A stretch of DNA of 38,282 bases from a virus. How positions within the stretch are numbered: the stretch's first letter is position 1; every line of letters starts with the position of its first letter. The notes below the pieces were generated by a model. It ran no database searches. It worked only from the letters and a program-made list of their open reading frames with translations, and had not been told where the DNA came from. This document shows, piece after piece, positions 8,200 through 14,214 of this stretch. Where the stretch lies: positions 1-38,282 of IMG/VR virus record IMGVR_UViG_3300042293_000200. One strand, written 5' to 3'. The translations under genes and the position numbers were made by a program.

Positions 8200-8769
8200 A
8201 TGAATATAAGACAAGAGTTAGAAAACCATTTTGAGCGCGCCGTATTTCTTAAAGGAGACCCCGTTTACCTTAGAGAAGCTGCGCGATATATTTGGGCTAA
8301 CGACAATTTACTAGGAAAAAATATTCTAGAAGTTGGTTGTTCTAGCGGCTATGGCATCCAGTTTTTGCCAAACGATATTAAGTATGTTGGCGTAGATTAC
8401 GATGAGAAAATTATCAAATATGCCGCAATGCAGGGCTGGCGCAACAATACTTTATACGTTCATGCAGACATTAACCGGTTAGAACTACAACAACACGACA
8501 CTATTATTGCTTTTGAAGTTATTGAGCATCTTAATAATGGGCTTGAAATTGTTGAAAGGCTAAAAAAACATTGCAAACGATTGTTAATCTCCGTTCCATA
8601 CAATGAGCCTGTTGGTTTTTGGGGAGAGCATCATAAGTTGCATTGTTTGACTGAAAAAGATTTACCCGGATTTCAATATGAATTCATTAATCAAGATGGT
8701 TATTTAAAATCTTACATTGATGTCAACGATAAATTTAATCTAATGCTATGTAAGTGGAACAATGTCTAA
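8200..8769 (+). CDS. Class I SAM-dependent methyltransferase
   Basis: A 189-residue protein with motif I ILEVGCSSG (residues 42-50), an acidic post-II residue in VGVDYDEK (63-70), and a motif IV-like region IIAFEVIEHL, as in small UbiE/Methyltransf_11-type enzymes. Substrate is unknown; such enzymes beside glycosyltransferases often methylate sugars or lipid-linked glycans. No DNA methyltransferase motif (DPPY or PCQ) is visible. The start lacks a clear ribosome site. The end overlaps the next gene by 8 bases, forming a three-gene glycan cassette with 8762-9730 and 9727-10185. Codon use is more AT-rich than the tail genes before it, suggesting separate acquisition. Confidence 0.8.
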   Translation: MNIRQELENHFERAVFLKGDPVYLREAARYIWANDNLLGKNILEVGCSSGYGIQFLPNDIKYVGVDYDEKIIKYAAMQGWRNNTLYVHADINRLELQQHDTIIAFEVIEHLNNGLEIVERLKKHCKRLLISVPYNEPVGFWGEHHKLHCLTEKDLPGFQYEFINQDGYLKSYIDVNDKFNLMLCKWNNV

Positions 8770-9730
8770 AATTCTTTGTTCTGTTGCGACAAAAGGAAGA
8801 TATTTTTCTACTTTGCCTTCTGTTCTTTTTGCGATAGTCAATCAAACAAAGTTACCGGACAAGCTGATAATCTTTGATGATAACGACGAACCGCAAGATA
8901 TGCGGAATGAATTTTTATATCAGCATTTTTTTAAGATACTAGATATTAAAGGTATTCAATGGGAATGGTTATTTGCCGGTAAGAAAGGCCAGCATCATAT
9001 ACATCAAGCCGCAAATACAATGGGGTTTGATTGGGTATGGCGAGTTGATGATGATGCAATTCCAGAACATAACGTATTAAAGAATTTATCAAAACATATC
9101 TCTCAAAATGTCGGAGCGATTGGCGGCGCGATACTGACTCCCCCGCTACTATTTGAGAATTCAGAACCTACTGGACTTCTGGAAAACATTGATATTGAAC
9201 CTAGTGTTCAATGGAAAAACATCCAACAAGTAAAGTCTGTTGAGCATTTACATTGCTCATTTCTGTATCGTGCGGGGATACACGATTACAACTTGGGATT
9301 GTCTAGAGTAGCGCATAGGGAAGAAACATTGTTTTCCTACGGTCTACATCAAAAAAGTTATAAGTTGTTAGTCGTGCCTAACGCAGTTACATGGCACATG
9401 AAAAACCCGCAAGGCGGAATACGTGATGGTCAAAAGCAGGAAATGTTTGACCATGACGAAAAGATATTCAAAAACATTATTAGCTATAAAGAAAAAACCA
9501 TTGTTGTTTTAAACAATGGGATGGGCGACCACGTAGTGTTGAGTAAGATTCTTTCAGAAATAAAGAACCCTGTTGTATTTGGTTGTTATCCAGAAATCAT
9601 ACCTTGTAAGTCTATTGCGGAAGCGCAAGCATTGTTTGGCGATTTAGACCAGTGGAATATCTACAAAAAAATGGCGGAATGGAATTGGACTGAAAGTTTA
9701 GAAAAAGCCTATAGAAAGCTCTATTTATGA
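8762..9730 (+). CDS. GT2-type glycosyltransferase fused to N-terminal half of a GT9-like domain
   Basis: A 322-residue protein. Residues 1 to about 240 look like a GT-A family 2 glycosyltransferase: SVATKGR at the start, IFDDNDEP (37-44) and a metal-binding DDD within WVWRVDDDAIPEHN (about 91-104). From about residue 246 a new Rossmann-like segment begins (IVVLNNGMGDHVVLSKIL, GMGD at 253-256), matching the N-terminal signature of heptosyltransferase-type GT9 enzymes. The matching C-terminal half lies in the next gene, which overlaps by ATGA. It would transfer a nucleotide-sugar residue to host LPS or a virion protein. The fusion boundary and GT9 reading are my inference. Confidence 0.75.
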   Translation: MSKILCSVATKGRYFSTLPSVLFAIVNQTKLPDKLIIFDDNDEPQDMRNEFLYQHFFKILDIKGIQWEWLFAGKKGQHHIHQAANTMGFDWVWRVDDDAIPEHNVLKNLSKHISQNVGAIGGAILTPPLLFENSEPTGLLENIDIEPSVQWKNIQQVKSVEHLHCSFLYRAGIHDYNLGLSRVAHREETLFSYGLHQKSYKLLVVPNAVTWHMKNPQGGIRDGQKQEMFDHDEKIFKNIISYKEKTIVVLNNGMGDHVVLSKILSEIKNPVVFGCYPEIIPCKSIAEAQALFGDLDQWNIYKKMAEWNWTESLEKAYRKLYL

Positions 9731-10185
9731 TTCTTATTAGCCCATATTCAAAAGCATTAACAAATGGGAAAGTTAATCCTAAAAACTATCCATATTGGGA
9801 AGAAATTATTGCGGGAATAAATGAGCCAATTGTTCAAGTCGGCATAGAGGGTGAGAAACAATTGGTTAGTGATTTTAGAAAAAGTTTATCGCTTCCAGAA
9901 TTAAAAGAATTAATACTTCAATGCAGACTTTGGATTTCTTGCGATAGTTTTATTCAGCATGTAGCTACATCTTTGTGGAAGCGCGGAATAGTATTGTGGT
10001 CTGTTTCAGACCCAAATATTTACGGTTACGCTGATAATGTTAATCTTCTAAAAAACAGAGATTGTTTGTCAAAGAATCAATTTCTTTGGTGGGAATCCGT
10101 AGAATTTGACGCAAGCAAGTTTGTTAGCCCCGAAGAAGTTATATACAATATAAACACTTTTAAACCTTCGAAAATCCTCTCATGA
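9727..10185 (+). CDS. C-terminal half of a GT9 (heptosyltransferase-like) enzyme
   Basis: A 152-residue protein that begins like the second Rossmann domain of GT9 enzymes (LISPYSKALTNGKVNPKNYP). It contains ISCDSFIQHVATSLWKRGIV, equivalent to the conserved DSGxxHLAxAL region that binds the nucleotide sugar, followed by SVSDPNIYGY. No N-terminal acceptor domain is present here; that half is fused to the preceding GT2 protein. The genes overlap by four bases, so the two chains are made together and probably associate. It overlaps the next gene by ATGA as well. Confidence 0.7.
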   Translation: MILISPYSKALTNGKVNPKNYPYWEEIIAGINEPIVQVGIEGEKQLVSDFRKSLSLPELKELILQCRLWISCDSFIQHVATSLWKRGIVLWSVSDPNIYGYADNVNLLKNRDCLSKNQFLWWESVEFDASKFVSPEEVIYNINTFKPSKILS

Positions 10186-10397
10186 ACGAAATCAGCCCGC
10201 GTGAGTATGGTCAACTTGAAAATAAAGTTAAACATCTATCAGAGCAAATGATTTTGATGCAAGCCGATTTACGTTGCATCAGAAACTTGCTAGAGCAAAG
10301 CAAAGGCGGCTGGCGCATGATGATGTTGATTGGTGGCGCGGGGGCAAGTGTGGCGGCTGGTCTTGCTTGGCTGCTAAGTCATTGGGGCTTAAAGTGA
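10182..10397 (+). CDS. Coiled-coil single-TM protein, possible holin or holin partner
   Basis: A 71-residue protein with an N-terminal amphipathic coiled coil (about residues 8-42), a short basic linker and one hydrophobic segment (MMMLIGGAGASVAAGLAWLL, about 47-66). This architecture matches small XhlA/haemolysin-like lysis proteins that sit before a holin. It is encoded directly upstream of a 3-TM holin and endolysin, and its stop overlaps the GTG start of that holin. It would act in the inner membrane. Whether it forms holes itself or regulates the next protein cannot be told. Confidence 0.6.
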   Translation: MNEISPREYGQLENKVKHLSEQMILMQADLRCIRNLLEQSKGGWRMMMLIGGAGASVAAGLAWLLSHWGLK

Positions 10398-10828
10398 ATC
10401 CTCTTGTTATATCCGGCCTGTTTTCTGCTGCTCAAAATTTAATAGAAAGATTCTTTCCAGACCCTGAAAAAAAAGCGGTCGCACAACTTGAACTGTTGAA
10501 GATGCAGCAAAACGGCGACCTTGCCCAACTCGCCGCTGAGACTGACCTTGCTAAACTTCAGATTCAGGTAAACATCGAAGAAGCCAAAAGTGTCAATTGG
10601 TTTGTCGCAGCATGGCGACCTTTTATCGGATGGACATGCGGCTTCGGGCTTGCCTATGCCGCATTGATTGAACCGTTTGCAAGGTTTGTCGCAAATGTTG
10701 CGTTTGGTTACACCGGAGAATTTCCAGTAATAGACACCAATTTAACGATGCAAATTCTTATGGGTATGCTTGGATTAGGTGCTATGAGGTCTGTTGAGAA
10801 AATAAAGGGCGGCGAAGGAAATAGATAG
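10394..10828 (+). CDS. 3-TM holin-like protein
   Basis: I start this at GTG 10394 (144 residues), overlapping the previous stop, because the sequence VNPLVISGLFSAAQNLIERF is typical of the GTA/3-TM holin family N-terminus; an upstream ATG at 10274 would overlap the previous gene by over 100 bases. Residues 1-12 are hydrophobic, a long charged helix follows (about 20-70), and two membrane segments lie near WFVAAWRPFIGWTCGFGLAYAAL and TMQILMGMLGLGAMRSVEK. It would time release of the M15 endolysin. The endolysin starts on the base following the stop. Confidence 0.75.
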   Translation: MNPLVISGLFSAAQNLIERFFPDPEKKAVAQLELLKMQQNGDLAQLAAETDLAKLQIQVNIEEAKSVNWFVAAWRPFIGWTCGFGLAYAALIEPFARFVANVAFGYTGEFPVIDTNLTMQILMGMLGLGAMRSVEKIKGGEGNR

Positions 10829-11266
10829 ATGAACCTGTCTACAAACTTTACCCTAGAAGAACTGACGCGTTCAGAGACTGCTGACCGCAACGGGTGGGAT
10901 AACACTCCAAACGAGCAAGAAGTATCTAACCTGACGCGTCTTGCGGCCCTTTTGCAGCAGGTTAAGACGGCAGTTGGTGGCAAACCCGTAATAATTAGCA
11001 GTGGGTTCCGGGCGAAGCAGGTAAACGACTCGGTGGGTTCTAAGGACACTAGCCAGCATCGTTTAGGTTGCGCTGCGGATATTAGAGTGCCGGGAATGAA
11101 ACCACGGGAAGTTGTTGAGGCATGTATTAATGCAGGAATTTTGTATGACCAGATTATTCTTGAGTTTGATTCATGGACTCATATTTCTGTGCCTAATGCA
11201 CCAGAATTTAAACCAAGAAAATCCGCGTTAATTATTGACCGTCAAGGCACTAGAATTTTTACTTGA
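10829..11266 (+). CDS. M15-family endolysin (peptidoglycan L-Ala-D-Glu/D-Ala peptidase type)
   Basis: A 145-residue protein with the M15_3 zinc site: SQHRLGCAADI gives H77 and D84, and WTHIS gives H118. The upstream ISSGFR motif (residues 56-61) is the usual substrate-binding strand. No signal peptide is present, so export depends on the holin encoded directly upstream. The family cuts peptide stems of peptidoglycan in Gram-negative phages (T5-type endolysins). No spanin gene was found downstream, because the next element, a tRNA on the other strand, begins on the following base. Confidence 0.88.
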   Translation: MNLSTNFTLEELTRSETADRNGWDNTPNEQEVSNLTRLAALLQQVKTAVGGKPVIISSGFRAKQVNDSVGSKDTSQHRLGCAADIRVPGMKPREVVEACINAGILYDQIILEFDSWTHISVPNAPEFKPRKSALIIDRQGTRIFT

Positions 11267-11351
11267 TGGTAGGCGTGGCCGGAATCGAACCGGCAAGGCG
11301 TTAGCCGAGAGATTTTAAGTCTCTTGTGTTTACCAATTTCACCACACGCCC
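11267..11351 (-). tRNA. tRNA-Leu (anticodon UAA)
   Basis: Read on the minus strand it folds as a class II tRNA. The acceptor is GGGCGTG/CACGCCT (the first pair G-U), the D arm starts GTGAAATTGG, the anticodon stem AGAGA/TCTCT carries the loop CTTAAAA, and there is a long variable arm (GGC/GCC). The T arm is GCCGG/CCGGC with loop TTCGATT. CCA is encoded at the 3' end. The anticodon UAA reads UUA, a codon used heavily by the AT-rich genes here. It is the last gene of the leftward operon, 6 bases after the preceding stop, and its 3' end abuts the endolysin stop. Confidence 0.95.
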
Positions 11352-11357
11352 ACATTG

Positions 11358-11573
11358 TTATTTCTCCTTATCCAGCGCGGCGAGGACTTCACGCATTTTT
11401 TCCATTGCAACCGCAATCGGATAGTTTTGCGCGTTAGTCTGATAGACGAGCATTGCGTTCTCCGCCGCCTCGACCAGCGCGACGATTTCTTTGGCGTGGG
11501 TGTGAAGAAATACTCCAGCTAGTGCGTTGTTTGAGTTTGCTAGGACTGCGGTGAGGTCGGTTAGGAAGGTCAT
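11358..11573 (-). CDS. Small helical protein, unknown
   Basis: A 71-residue protein, the last coding gene of the leftward operon. It overlaps its upstream neighbour by four bases. The sequence is nearly all helix (HTHAKEIVALVEAAENAML, MEKMREVLAALDKEK) with no recognisable motif. GC is higher than in the rightward early genes. It may belong to the variable small accessory proteins of phage leftward operons; function unknown. Confidence 0.6.
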   Translation of the reverse strand: MTFLTDLTAVLANSNNALAGVFLHTHAKEIVALVEAAENAMLVYQTNAQNYPIAVAMEKMREVLAALDKEK

Positions 11574-11983
11574 TTCTCCTCCGCAGCGCGAATGTTTGCC
11601 GCTATCTGTATAAACATATCAGCAAAAAATAACTTCCAACTTGGGTCTGCAACTTTTGATAGGTCTGTCATTTCCACCATCTCAGCCGCCTCCCGCAGCC
11701 CCGCTTGCCTTCCTTCTTCACGCGCCTCCACCAGCAGCCGCATCTTTTCTTCGATAGCTGGAAGCGCCCACCGGAACCATTCCTCAGATGTGAACGAGTA
11801 GTATCCTTTGGGGCCAACATCAGCAAACTTCTCCCCTATACGCAGGGCTTCGTTATGCCAATGCTGCGCCTCCGCCAGCAGCCGCTTGGTTTCTGCGAGC
11901 TCGCGTTCAAGCTCCCCAATTCTGTTCGTCTGAATTACGTAGACATCCTCAAAGCTGCGCGTTTCCATCGGTGTATCGCTCAT
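11570..11983 (-). CDS. Coiled-coil accessory protein, unknown
   Basis: A 137-residue protein overlapping both neighbours by four bases. The N-terminal half holds a coiled coil (NRIGELERELAETKRLLAE), the middle has YSFTSEEWFRWALPAIEE, and the C-terminal half is again helical (EGRQAGLREAAEMVEM). The layout resembles Ea22-like phage accessory proteins of unknown role. It is followed by another coiled-coil protein with similar SYWK/HWHN-type spacing, suggesting the two may be distant relatives or partners. Confidence 0.6.
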   Translation of the reverse strand: MSDTPMETRSFEDVYVIQTNRIGELERELAETKRLLAEAQHWHNEALRIGEKFADVGPKGYYSFTSEEWFRWALPAIEEKMRLLVEAREEGRQAGLREAAEMVEMTDLSKVADPSWKLFFADMFIQIAANIRAAEEK

Positions 11984-12345
11984 TTCAGTTCCTTTATGGC
12001 GGCGTCGATTGCGTATTCAATTTCTACGCCGGTATTCTCTTTTTGAATACGGTTGAACTCGTCAATATTGTCCGCAATCCACAGATACCGTTCAGCATCC
12101 CGCTTGGCTTCTGCGAGTTTGGCTTCTGCTGCTTCGGCGCGGTCACGCCAGTAATCGGCGTTTCCAGCGTATCGCTTGGCTTCGTTTTTCCAATAACTAT
12201 CATCCGGTTCATCCGGCACCTGCACAGCCTGTATTCGCTTGAGTTCTTCAAGGCTGGCGAGGATGGATTTAGGCATGTGCGTTGGAAGCAGGGAAGTCGC
12301 AACAATGCTTCGCATGTATTCAATCTGCTCGTCAATCGAAATCAT
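11980..12345 (-). CDS. Coiled-coil accessory protein, unknown
   Basis: A 121-residue protein with four-base overlaps on both sides. The centre (DDSYWKNEAKRYAGNADYWRDR, about residues 49-70) leads into a heptad-like coiled coil (AEAAEAKLAEAKRDAERY), and the end contains GVEIEYAIDAAIKEL. No enzymatic motif is seen. Similar proteins are common in leftward operons of phages of Proteobacteria and are unassigned. Confidence 0.6.
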   Translation of the reverse strand: MISIDEQIEYMRSIVATSLLPTHMPKSILASLEELKRIQAVQVPDEPDDSYWKNEAKRYAGNADYWRDRAEAAEAKLAEAKRDAERYLWIADNIDEFNRIQKENTGVEIEYAIDAAIKELK

Positions 12346-12686
12346 GTATTTTCCTTTTTTAACTTTCTCATTAAATCATCAAGAAGTTTCTTATTCTGTT
12401 GCGTAATTTTGTTGTCTGTCGGCGCTGGAAGGCACAACGCTTGTTGACGGGGCGGCAGGGCGCGCAGGAACTGGGCGGGTGCGGGGAAACTATCAACCGT
12501 CGCGCACAACTCGCTAAAAGCCGTTTTAATGCGTTTCCTGTCTAGCCTTTCATCCCAAGAAATCGGTCTGCTGGCTACCGTTTCATACCAAACTACGGCA
12601 GTTGCAGTAACCGTGTCCGAGGACGGTGCGTTTCGCAATCGCAACGAGATTAGCCGCTGCAAACCGTCCGCAATTTCACTTTTCAA
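12342..12686 (-). CDS. Conserved phage protein next to replication-initiator-like gene
   Basis: About 114 residues if translation begins at TTG 12684-12686 (reading MKSEIADGLQRLISLRL), which is how similar proteins usually begin and leaves an 11-base overlap with the gene upstream. An in-frame ATG at 12719 would give 125 residues but a 44-base overlap. Visible features are SEIADGLQRL, TAVVWYETV, SWDERLD and a Pro-rich FPAPAQFLRALPPR. Such proteins accompany replication genes in several phages, but the biochemical role is unknown. The C-terminus is a lysine-rich helix. Confidence 0.6.
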   Translation of the reverse strand: MKSEIADGLQRLISLRLRNAPSSDTVTATAVVWYETVASRPISWDERLDRKRIKTAFSELCATVDSFPAPAQFLRALPPRQQALCLPAPTDNKITQQNKKLLDDLMRKLKKENT

Positions 12687-12987
12687 CCAAAGCACGTTTC
12701 CAGCCTTCCAGAGCAACAAGAGTTCCGAGGGTTTTGCTTAACTGTTTGGGAACGTCAATTTCCATTTCATCAGACCATCGTTCTCCGCGTAGCCAAGTGG
12801 CGGGGTGCGGGATAAACTGACCGTTATCCTTTTGCCATTGCTCGGCCTGACATTGATTTTCAATAGCAGCCAGCAGTTCATCAAGCGGCGGTCTAATCTT
12901 TGCGGTTTGCATCCATGCTTTTCTTGCAACAGCTTTTGCTACCCGCCGAGGGTATGCTTTCCAAAAAATCTCAAAATCATTATTCAT
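12676..12987 (-). CDS. Replication-initiator-like C-terminal domain protein
   Basis: A 103-residue protein with FWKAYPRRVAKAVARKAW at the N-terminus and GQFIPHPATWLRGERW in the middle. These hallmarks occur in the C-terminal domain of phage replication initiator/replisome organiser proteins (lambda O or DnaD-linked types), where the domain is thought to contact DNA or load the host helicase. Here it stands alone, without the usual N-terminal winged helix. A separate HTH protein is encoded two genes upstream and might supply DNA binding. It overlaps the upstream gene by four bases. Confidence 0.7.
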   Translation of the reverse strand: MNNDFEIFWKAYPRRVAKAVARKAWMQTAKIRPPLDELLAAIENQCQAEQWQKDNGQFIPHPATWLRGERWSDEMEIDVPKQLSKTLGTLVALEGWKRALVEK

Positions 12988-13193
12988 ATTGTCTTTCTTA
13001 TCAGCGAATTTAATCCGGCAGCTTGTCCACGGCGCGGGTTGTCGGCGCGGTAGTCTGCGCTGTAATCATCGCCCTCGTTTGTGTCTATCTTTTCAATCTT
13101 AATACCGCAATCTCCCAAGCCAAATTCGTGCGGCCACGGATAAGCCAAACACTTGCAATCAGATATAAATTTAATTGTCATTTCATTTGACAA
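12984..13193 (-). CDS. Small protein with Cys pair, unknown
   Basis: A 69-residue protein overlapping the HTH gene by 11 bases and the next gene by 4. It contains SDCKCLAYPWPHEFGLGDCG, three cysteines and a histidine that could bind metal, and an acidic stretch (DTNEGDDYSADYRAD). The start at 13193 lacks a ribosome site; a second ATG at 13181 is possible. No known family is recognised with confidence. Confidence 0.6.
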   Translation of the reverse strand: MSNEMTIKFISDCKCLAYPWPHEFGLGDCGIKIEKIDTNEGDDYSADYRADNPRRGQAAGLNSLIRKTI

Positions 13194-13392
13194 CGTAATA
13201 TTTTTTTACATTTACAAATTCACCCAAGCGATTTTTCACTGGAAACATATAACCGGAAATCTTCATTCCAGATTCGCGCAATTCGCAGATTCTTGAGGCA
13301 AGGCGCGTAATGCCATACATCGAAAACGCTTGCAGGGTAGTTATGCTTTTGTTGTTTTTCAGGTGATTCTTGATAATGTCGTTTTGTGTCAT
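13183..13392 (-). CDS. Helix-turn-helix DNA-binding protein (HTH_39-like)
   Basis: A 69-residue protein and the first gene of the leftward operon. The ribosome site AAGGAG lies 7 bases before the ATG. It contains LKNNKSITTLQAFSMYGITR followed by LASRICELRESGMKISG, the helix-turn-helix pattern of small phage proteins of the HTH_39 type, which resemble winged-helix modules of replication initiators or repressors. It could regulate the adjacent divergent promoters or act with the initiator-like protein two genes downstream. Which of these it does is not visible. Confidence 0.75.
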   Translation of the reverse strand: MTQNDIIKNHLKNNKSITTLQAFSMYGITRLASRICELRESGMKISGYMFPVKNRLGEFVNVKKYYVVK

Positions 13393-13420
13393 GTCATATC
13401 TCCTTTGTTAAGGTGAATAC

Positions 13421-13449
13421 ATAATAAACAGGCAATTTTAAAAAGTAAA
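13421..13449 (-). promoter_or_regulatory. Promoter of the leftward operon
   Basis: On the minus strand, TTTACT (13444-13449) and TATTAT (13421-13426) are separated by 17 bp, a good sigma-70-type promoter. RNA would start near 13414, about 22 bases before the HTH gene. It lies within a 36-bp element repeated in inverted orientation at the rightward promoter. Confidence 0.7.
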
Positions 13450-13460
13450 TAATTATTTTT
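13425..13460. repeat. Inverted 36-bp promoter element, left copy
   Basis: The reverse complement of this segment matches 13935-13970 at 32 of 36 positions. It contains the -35 box and most of the spacer of the leftward promoter. The shared sequence may hold an operator for a repressor acting on both promoters. Confidence 0.75.
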
Positions 13461-13479
13461 ATGTGTTAAAAAATGAGTT

Positions 13480-13735
13480 GTTTTGACAGGGCATAGCTTC
13501 CCCAAAGGTGATAGCCACATCACTTCTGCTAGTGTCTCAATGATTCCTGAGATACCTACAGCACCCGAAGGCAGAGATTCATCAATAAAAGGCTTGTCTC
13601 ACCTATAGACCGTTTATTTTGTGCGGTCGCTCTCTGACACGCCGCGAAGGATGTATGCCGTGTGAGCATATTCCATGTGTATTCTTGTCAGCAGCCCAGT
13701 CAGGCTCGTTGCTATCGCGGACAGTACGACCCATG
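13480..13735. other. Hairpin-rich non-coding segment
   Basis: No convincing gene is present in these 256 bases. Several short inverted repeats follow one another: GGTGAT/ATCACT near 13507-13524, GTGTCTCA/TGAGATAC near 13532-13555, GACCG/CGGTC near 13608-13628 and TATGC/GCATA near 13654-13670. GACAGG at 13485-13490 can pair with CCTGT at 13866-13870, and GGTCGCTCT at 13625-13633 with AGAGCGACC at 13859-13867, so the segment may fold together with the adjacent RNA. GC is higher than in the AT-rich promoter flanks. It could be part of a long structured RNA or a replication origin. Confidence 0.5.
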
Positions 13736-13759
13736 AAAAAACCCATACGGCTTGGGTTT
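13736..13759 (-). terminator. Intrinsic terminator of the minus-strand RNA
   Basis: On the minus strand, AAACCCA-AGCCGTA-TGGGTTT forms a 7-bp stem and the RNA ends in a run of six U. An upstream segment (13815-13833) is complementary to this stem at 17 of 19 positions and could act as an antiterminator. Confidence 0.65.
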
Positions 13760-13884
13760 CAGGTCGCGGCGGTAATAATGTGCAAGCAAAGGGGAAAGTC
13801 ACATTATTTCAACCGAAACCCAATGCGTATGGGCTTCCCTTTGCTACACGCTCCGCCAAGAGCGACCTGTCTTTTTCACAGGCG
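13736..13884 (-). ncRNA. Predicted structured non-coding RNA (about 150 nt)
   Basis: The RNA would start just after a strong minus-strand promoter and end at the terminator above. It has nested pairing: GGTCGC/GCGACC and GGCGG/CCGCC form a closing stem, and AATAATGTG/CACATTATT forms an inner hairpin with a C/U-rich loop (CTTTCCCCTTTGCT). That loop is complementary to AGCAAAGGGAAG upstream in the same RNA, so a pseudoknot is possible. A CCCATACG...TGGGTTTC segment can pair with the terminator. No open frame fits. I do not recognise a named RNA family. It may be an sRNA or a leader controlling read-through toward the leftward operon. Confidence 0.5.
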
Positions 13885-13889
13885 ACGCA

Positions 13890-13919
13890 ATTATAACCTA
13901 CTTTTTTTTATTAGCGCAA
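13890..13919 (-). promoter_or_regulatory. Promoter for the minus-strand non-coding RNA
   Basis: On the minus strand TTGCGC (13914-13919) and a perfect TATAAT (13890-13895) are separated by 18 bp. RNA would begin near 13883. No gene follows for about 490 bases, which points to an RNA product or a long leader. Confidence 0.65.
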
Positions 13920-13934
13920 GATTTAATTTTTCTC

Positions 13935-13970
13935 AAAAATAATTGTTTACTTTTAAAAATTGACTATTTA
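13935..13970. repeat. Inverted 36-bp promoter element, right copy
   Basis: Matches the reverse complement of 13425-13460 at 32 of 36 positions and contains the -35 box and spacer of the rightward promoter. Confidence 0.75.
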
Positions 13971-13974
13971 CAAT
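13946..13974 (+). promoter_or_regulatory. Promoter of the rightward early operon
   Basis: TTTACT (13946-13951) and TACAAT (13969-13974) are 17 bp apart. RNA would start near 13981, immediately before the strong ribosome site GGAGG (13982-13986) of the first gene, giving a very short leader. Confidence 0.65.
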
Positions 13975-13992
13975 AATACTTGGAGGTGACAA

Positions 13993-14214
13993 ATGACAGA
14001 TGCACAAGCAACAGCACTTGGTAGATTTTGCGGGTTAAGTACATTTTGTAAAGAAAACTCAAATTATCAATATGGCGAATATGTTATTAATAAATTGATT
14101 GAAATTTTAAACGAATACGAAAGGACAAAACATGAAACAAATAGCAACAGCATTTCTTGCGGCACAAAAGCAATTCTCCCCGGCGCTGAAAAACAGCCTG
14201 AATCCGCACTTTAA
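13993..14214 (+). CDS. First early gene, small protein of unknown function
   Basis: A 73-residue protein with the best ribosome site of the region (GGAGGTGAC, 6 bases before ATG) and directly downstream of the early promoter. The first 45 residues (GRFCGLSTFCKENSNYQYGE and a following helix) look coding. The last 28 residues overlap the ERF gene by 83 bases in another frame and appear less protein-like. The long overlap is odd; the stop may once have been earlier. No family recognised. Confidence 0.55.
   Translation: MTDAQATALGRFCGLSTFCKENSNYQYGEYVINKLIEILNEYERTKHETNSNSISCGTKAILPGAEKQPESAL

Noticed and set aside
8200-8769. SAM enzyme as DNA methyltransferase
   Set aside because: No DPPY/NPPY or PCQ motif and no target-recognition domain; its neighbours are glycosyltransferases.
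11592-12447. Plus-strand frames of 69-158 residues opposite the leftward operon
   Set aside because: The minus-strand genes have four-base overlaps and normal protein composition; the plus frames are Phe/Ser-rich shadows.
13614-13942. Three overlapping frames of 62-107 residues in the central non-coding region
   Set aside because: Their sequences look non-protein-like, they overlap dense inverted repeats and none has a ribosome site.
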